18,649 nucleotides of DNA from assembly GCA_904502265.1 (NCBI GenBank), contig CAJGDT010000010.1:1-18649 (forward strand), read 5' to 3'. This document shows positions 15,065-18,649 of the stretch, piece after piece (position 1 is the first letter of the stretch; the number at the start of each line of letters is the position of its first letter). The position numbers and the translations under genes were made by a program. Source of the stretch: an uncultured Barnesiella sp. (GTDB lineage Bacteria > Bacteroidota > Bacteroidia > Bacteroidales > Barnesiellaceae_A). Under the pieces are notes generated by a model that was not told the origin of the DNA, did no database searches, and was given only the letters and a program-made list of their open reading frames with translations.

Positions 15065-17119
15065 ATGAAATCTAAAAATGAAAACAACAAAGTAAGCCAA
15101 TGGCTTACACGCTCAGTACTTTTCATTGTAGCCATTGCTTTGTTGGTAAACTTTTTCCCCCGACAAGGAGATCGAGGCTACGTCTTTCAAGAGGGACGTC
15201 CATGGTCTTACAGCTTGCTCACTGCCCCATTCGATATTCCTATTTATAAAGATGAAGCTCGCCTCAACTATGAGCGCGACAGCATTATGAAAGGCCTTCG
15301 TCCTGTATTTACTAAAGACAACGCAGTTGCCTCTCAAATGATACAAGAGTTCTCGGCACAAATCAACAATATGCGAGAATCGGCTATAAGCCAACAAGGC
15401 AAGCAAGCATTTATAGATGCAATAAAAACAATTTATGACCAAGGCATTATATCTTCAGAACAATACAAATCGCTGAATGACAATAAAGTAAGCATCATCC
15501 ATGTTAGAGAGAACAACACTCTCAAGAACAGTAATACAGAAGATTTTTATTCTCCCAAGAAAGCCTACGAGGAAATCGTTGCTAAGTTTCCCGATGCATA
15601 CCAACAACATTTGTTGCAGGTGTGCAACCTCAACAACTACCTCGTTGCCAATGTACTCTACGACAGCATCACTACAAACAAAGTGCGCGACGAACTTTTG
15701 CAAAAAATCGCCTTATCGGATGGTATAGTCCAAGCCGGCGAACGCATTGTAGACCGTGGAGAAATTATTACACCTGAGATTTATCGTATACTATCCTCAT
15801 ACGAGATAATGATAGCCAAAAATGCCTCAAAGGGCAATTACCACCAACACTCGACACTTGCCGGACAAGTACTTGTGTTTGGTTGTATTCTGGCATTCTT
15901 ATATTTCTTTCTTGCTTTCTTCCGTCCTCGCATGTGGAATGACAATAAAGCGCTGATACTTATAATGCTTCTCACCGTTTTATTATCTATTGCTGCTTTT
16001 GTTACCTCAACCAAAGGATTCCACGCCATTTTCCTCGTACCATTAACAATTGTGCCCATTGTTATTGTTACATTCTTCGATTCTCGCACAGCAATGTATG
16101 TACATCTTATTACTACCATTATATGCTCATTTGCAACAACCGACCCCATGCTATACGTATTCTTGCAAATGGTGGCCGGTATGGCGGTTATAGATAGTCT
16201 CAACAATCTATCAAAGCGGTCACAACTTTTCCGATGCACAGTCATTGTTTTTGCTATCTATGCCATTACATACGTAGGATATATCTTATTCACCGAGGGC
16301 GACATAAGTAAAATATCGCCAAGGATGTTTATAAATTTGGGTATCAATAGTGTACTTTTGCTCTTCTCATACCTTCTCATATACATCTTTGAGCGCATTT
16401 TCGGATTCCTTTCGTCTGTAACCTTGGTAGAGTTATCAGATATCAACTCTCCTTTGTTACAAAAGTTATCGGAAGAGGCTCCCGGCACATTCCAGCATGC
16501 CCTGCAAGTATCGAACTTAGCTGCAGCTGCGGCTCACCATGTAAGAGGTAATGCTCAGTTGGTTCGTACCGGTGCATTATATCACGATATAGGTAAGTTA
16601 AGCAATCCGGCTTTCTTTACCGAAAATCAATCGGGAGCTGAGAGCCCTCACAAAAATCTCGATTTGATAGAAAGTGCCAGCATCATTATCTCTCACGTAG
16701 ACGAAGGTATCAAGATGGCACAAAAGCAAGGTTTGCCTCGTCAAGTACAAGAGTTTATTGCTACCCATCATGGCCATGGCAAAGCCAAGTACTTCTACAA
16801 TACTTACTGCAACCAACATCCGGGCGAGACTGTAGATGAATCATTGTTTACTTATCCCGGTCACAATCCTCAAACCAAGGAAACCGGTATAATGATGATG
16901 GCAGATGCCGTTGAGGCTGCTTCTCGTAGTCTTAAGGAGTACAATCGTGAGAGTATATCGAAGTTGGTAAACAATATCATAGATGCACAAATCAGCGAAG
17001 GTTTGCTTAAAGAGACGCCATTGAGTTTCCGCGACGTAGAGACAATCAAAGAAACCTTCATCGACAAACTCATGACAATATACCACACACGCATTGCATA
17101 TCCTACTCTCAACAAGTAA
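15065..17119 (+). CDS. 7TMR-HD membrane phosphodiesterase, PgpH-like (probable c-di-AMP hydrolase)
   Basis: A 684-residue membrane protein with the PgpH layout: a first membrane helix (about 15-31), an extracytoplasmic 7TMR-HDED domain (about 45-262), seven membrane helices (about 265-450) and a cytoplasmic HD domain (about 470-680). The HD site is complete: H478 in FQHAL, H507-D508 in YHDIGK, H544 in ISHVDEG, H568-H569 in THHGHG and D614 in MADAVEA. The intervals 478-507 and 507-544 match those I recall for Listeria PgpH. That enzyme hydrolyses c-di-AMP to pApA, so c-di-AMP is the likely substrate, though this is inferred. The start at 15065 keeps the basic N-terminus before the first helix. 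It lies 25 bases after the (p)ppGpp enzyme, and a strong terminator follows at 17142-17181. A c-di-AMP synthase gene is not in this window. Confidence 0.92.
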   Translation: MKSKNENNKVSQWLTRSVLFIVAIALLVNFFPRQGDRGYVFQEGRPWSYSLLTAPFDIPIYKDEARLNYERDSIMKGLRPVFTKDNAVASQMIQEFSAQINNMRESAISQQGKQAFIDAIKTIYDQGIISSEQYKSLNDNKVSIIHVRENNTLKNSNTEDFYSPKKAYEEIVAKFPDAYQQHLLQVCNLNNYLVANVLYDSITTNKVRDELLQKIALSDGIVQAGERIVDRGEIITPEIYRILSSYEIMIAKNASKGNYHQHSTLAGQVLVFGCILAFLYFFLAFFRPRMWNDNKALILIMLLTVLLSIAAFVTSTKGFHAIFLVPLTIVPIVIVTFFDSRTAMYVHLITTIICSFATTDPMLYVFLQMVAGMAVIDSLNNLSKRSQLFRCTVIVFAIYAITYVGYILFTEGDISKISPRMFINLGINSVLLLFSYLLIYIFERIFGFLSSVTLVELSDINSPLLQKLSEEAPGTFQHALQVSNLAAAAAHHVRGNAQLVRTGALYHDIGKLSNPAFFTENQSGAESPHKNLDLIESASIIISHVDEGIKMAQKQGLPRQVQEFIATHHGHGKAKYFYNTYCNQHPGETVDESLFTYPGHNPQTKETGIMMMADAVEAASRSLKEYNRESISKLVNNIIDAQISEGLLKETPLSFRDVETIKETFIDKLMTIYHTRIAYPTLNK

Positions 17120-17141
17120 AGAGAATAACATCTATAGATGC

Positions 17142-17181
17142 CAAGCGTCCTCGACTAAACAGTCGAGGACGCTTGCTTTTT
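17142..17181 (+). terminator. Intrinsic terminator after the PgpH-like gene
   Basis: A perfect 15-pair stem: CAAGCGTCCTCGACT (17142-17156), loop AAAC and the exact reverse complement at 17161-17175, followed by CTTTTT. It lies between convergent genes; the T run is on the plus strand only, so it mainly ends the plus-strand unit, although the hairpin could also affect the minus-strand transcript. Confidence 0.93.
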
Positions 17182-17191
17182 ATATTTTGTA

Positions 17192-18649
17192 TCAATTTCT
17201 CTTACAGATAGTCTTGAAATCACAATACTTACAATGTTCCAATTCTTGGGTCTGTGTAAAGGGTATTGACTCGTCAAACAACTCCTGAAGCACCTCATTG
17301 AGTAGCTCTTCATATCGATCTTTTACATCATCATAGCAACTTACATCCAACTTTGCAATCTTGAGTATAGGAACAAAATCGGAGAAAGCCTTGCGCACAC
17401 GATATATCAACGGCAACATTTTATATTGTCGTTCGGGATGGGCTATCGAATATAACTTACAGTATAGCAATACTTGCATGATTGCTCCGGGAAGTTTCTT
17501 GCTCGTACGATTGAAGAGTTCTTCGATTGATGAGACCTCTACAGCATCACTGCCGGTTTTATAATCTATAATGCGCAATTTGTCGTCACAATAATCTACA
17601 CGGTCAATAAAGGCTTTAAATCGCACATGACAGCCGTTTTCGAGTGGAAGGAATATATCACCACTGAGTCGTTCCTCCGAATTGTGGTACACAAACGGAG
17701 CTACATTGTCACGATCATATTCGAGTGTTTGCTTTACATAAATATATACCGTATGGGCTATAATACTATTCTTGCCGGTAAGTCGTGGTACAGGAGCATC
17801 TTTGCGTGCATGATAAAAAACAATGTTAAATTCACGCTCTATATAATGCTTAATCTTGTCGGTAGAGGCTATTACCTCATCGAGCATTGATTTAGTTACA
17901 TTGACCACTCTCAGTCCATTCTCGCAGTCGGCACCATGTTTTTCCTTTAACTCATCATATAGCGATGCCATCACATTGTGATAGATAGTACCAAACACAC
18001 TGCTATCGACCGTTTCACTTATCTCGTCCTCGACACTCAATCCCTCGACATACTGCATGTAGAACTGCAATGGGCAATTGATATAGGTTTTAAGGCCGCT
18101 TGCCGACAAAGCTCGAGGCGTGTCGGCACCTTTCAGGTATTGGCGCAACTTGTCGGCAACAGCACCTTCTTTATTAATCGCAATAACCGGTGGGGGCTCT
18201 ATACCTATACTATGTGCTACAGCCATCTCTTTTACTTGATAATTAGGCAGCAAATGACTATAGTGATACTTCAACTGATAGATAAACCGGCTCATTTCAC
18301 CACGCTTTAACCCCTCGGTTCGGCTATCATATAGCATAAACACACGCTTGGCACGGGCTATCATTCGATAGAAATAGTAGGCATATATACTATCCTGATG
18401 CTCAGTGGTGGCCATATTGTATCCTTTGCGCAAGTTGTATGGAATGAAACTTGCAGCTACACTCTTCTTAGGGAATGTACCTTCGTTCATCGACAAGATG
18501 ATAATATTCTCGAAGTCGAGGGCACGAGTCTCCAGTACTCCCATAATTTGTAAACCTGACAACGGCTCACCATCGAAGGGTATAGAGAGCGACAGCTTGC
18601 TCAATAACGCAAAATAAGTAGGTGTAGCAATCTCAACTTGCGAGTGCAT
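17192..18649 (-). CDS. AddB-like PD-(D/E)XK nuclease with Fe-S cysteines, C-terminal part
   Basis: Minus-strand frame open to the right edge; 485 residues are visible. An ATG happens to lie exactly at the edge, but homologues are about twice as long, so the true start is outside. Residues 33-57 (IMGVLETRALDFENIIILSMNEG) and 95-107 (IARAKRVFMLYD) match late motifs of UvrD-like helicase folds. The nuclease domain follows: GTIYH (220-224), D349 in FIDRVD, D362 and K364 in IDYKTG, and Q392 in MQVLLY, the usual RecB-type PD-(D/E)XK set. C192 (NCPLQFY) plus C473, C476 and C482 (CKYCDFKTIC) form the AddB-type 4Fe-4S arrangement that brackets the nuclease. The protein is expected to act with an AddA helicase-nuclease to process double-strand breaks for recombination; the partner gene would lie beyond the right edge if adjacent. 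Assignment to the AddB class is firm, the name addB less so. Confidence 0.87.
   Translation of the reverse strand: MHSQVEIATPTYFALLSKLSLSIPFDGEPLSGLQIMGVLETRALDFENIIILSMNEGTFPKKSVAASFIPYNLRKGYNMATTEHQDSIYAYYFYRMIARAKRVFMLYDSRTEGLKRGEMSRFIYQLKYHYSHLLPNYQVKEMAVAHSIGIEPPPVIAINKEGAVADKLRQYLKGADTPRALSASGLKTYINCPLQFYMQYVEGLSVEDEISETVDSSVFGTIYHNVMASLYDELKEKHGADCENGLRVVNVTKSMLDEVIASTDKIKHYIEREFNIVFYHARKDAPVPRLTGKNSIIAHTVYIYVKQTLEYDRDNVAPFVYHNSEERLSGDIFLPLENGCHVRFKAFIDRVDYCDDKLRIIDYKTGSDAVEVSSIEELFNRTSKKLPGAIMQVLLYCKLYSIAHPERQYKMLPLIYRVRKAFSDFVPILKIAKLDVSCYDDVKDRYEELLNEVLQELFDESIPFTQTQELEHCKYCDFKTICKRN

Noticed and set aside
18647..18649. ATG at the right edge as the start of the AddB-like gene
   Set aside because: The visible protein begins in the middle of a helicase-like domain and family members are about twice as long, so the codon is internal.
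1..18649. Search for tRNA, rRNA, CRISPR arrays, insertion sequences and phage genes
   Set aside because: No regularly spaced repeats, transposase motifs, integrase motifs or RNA gene signatures were seen; the genes are dense and mostly housekeeping.

Overview
The window reads as ordinary chromosomal DNA from a member of the Bacteroidetes, most likely order Bacteroidales. The evidence is: promoter -7 boxes of the TAnnTTTG type, very weak Shine-Dalgarno sequences, a glutamine-dependent NadE of the Bacteroidetes kind, secreted M16 peptidase, glycan-degrading lipoproteins (GH53 and GH43), and an AddB-like iron-sulfur nuclease. The genus cannot be decided from the sequence alone. There are eleven intact or near-intact genes plus one gene cut at each edge, all densely packed. 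I see no tRNA, rRNA, insertion sequence, phage gene or CRISPR array, and no gene-free stretch longer than about 230 bases.

Layout. 3-770: C-terminal part of a WG-repeat protein (5' end outside). 1000-2424: aspartate ammonia-lyase, a single-gene unit with a good Bacteroidetes promoter and a strong terminator. 2531-2821 (minus): a small two-helix membrane protein of unknown role, divergent from 2960-4891: NAD+ synthetase, followed closely by 4950-7772: a secreted M16 zinc peptidase. A terminator at 7799-7830 sits just before 7855-8979: a GH53 endo-beta-1,4-galactanase lipoprotein, which is three bases upstream of 8983-9456: free methionine-(R)-sulfoxide reductase. 9658-11601: a YgiQ-type radical SAM protein, then 11641-12672: a GH43 lipoprotein resembling exo-beta-1,3-galactanases. 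12805-15039: a bifunctional RelA/SpoT enzyme, followed after 25 bases by 15065-17119: a PgpH-type membrane HD phosphodiesterase. A long terminator separates this from the convergent 17192-18649 (minus): the C-terminal half of an AddB-like nuclease (5' end outside).

How the genes fit together. Most are housekeeping genes (NAD synthesis, aspartate/fumarate metabolism, protein turnover, methionine repair, DNA repair). Two themes stand out. First, (p)ppGpp metabolism and a predicted c-di-AMP phosphodiesterase appear to share one transcript, so two stress messengers may be controlled together. Second, two outer-surface galactan hydrolases (GH53 for beta-1,4-galactan, GH43 for probable beta-1,3-galactan) lie 2.7 kb apart among housekeeping genes, without the SusC/SusD pair that normally marks a polysaccharide utilisation locus.

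I do not see a clearly new biological system. The most useful leads are the relA-pgpH unit, the GH43 enzyme without the usual catalytic base, the small membrane protein, and three look-alike terminator hairpins.
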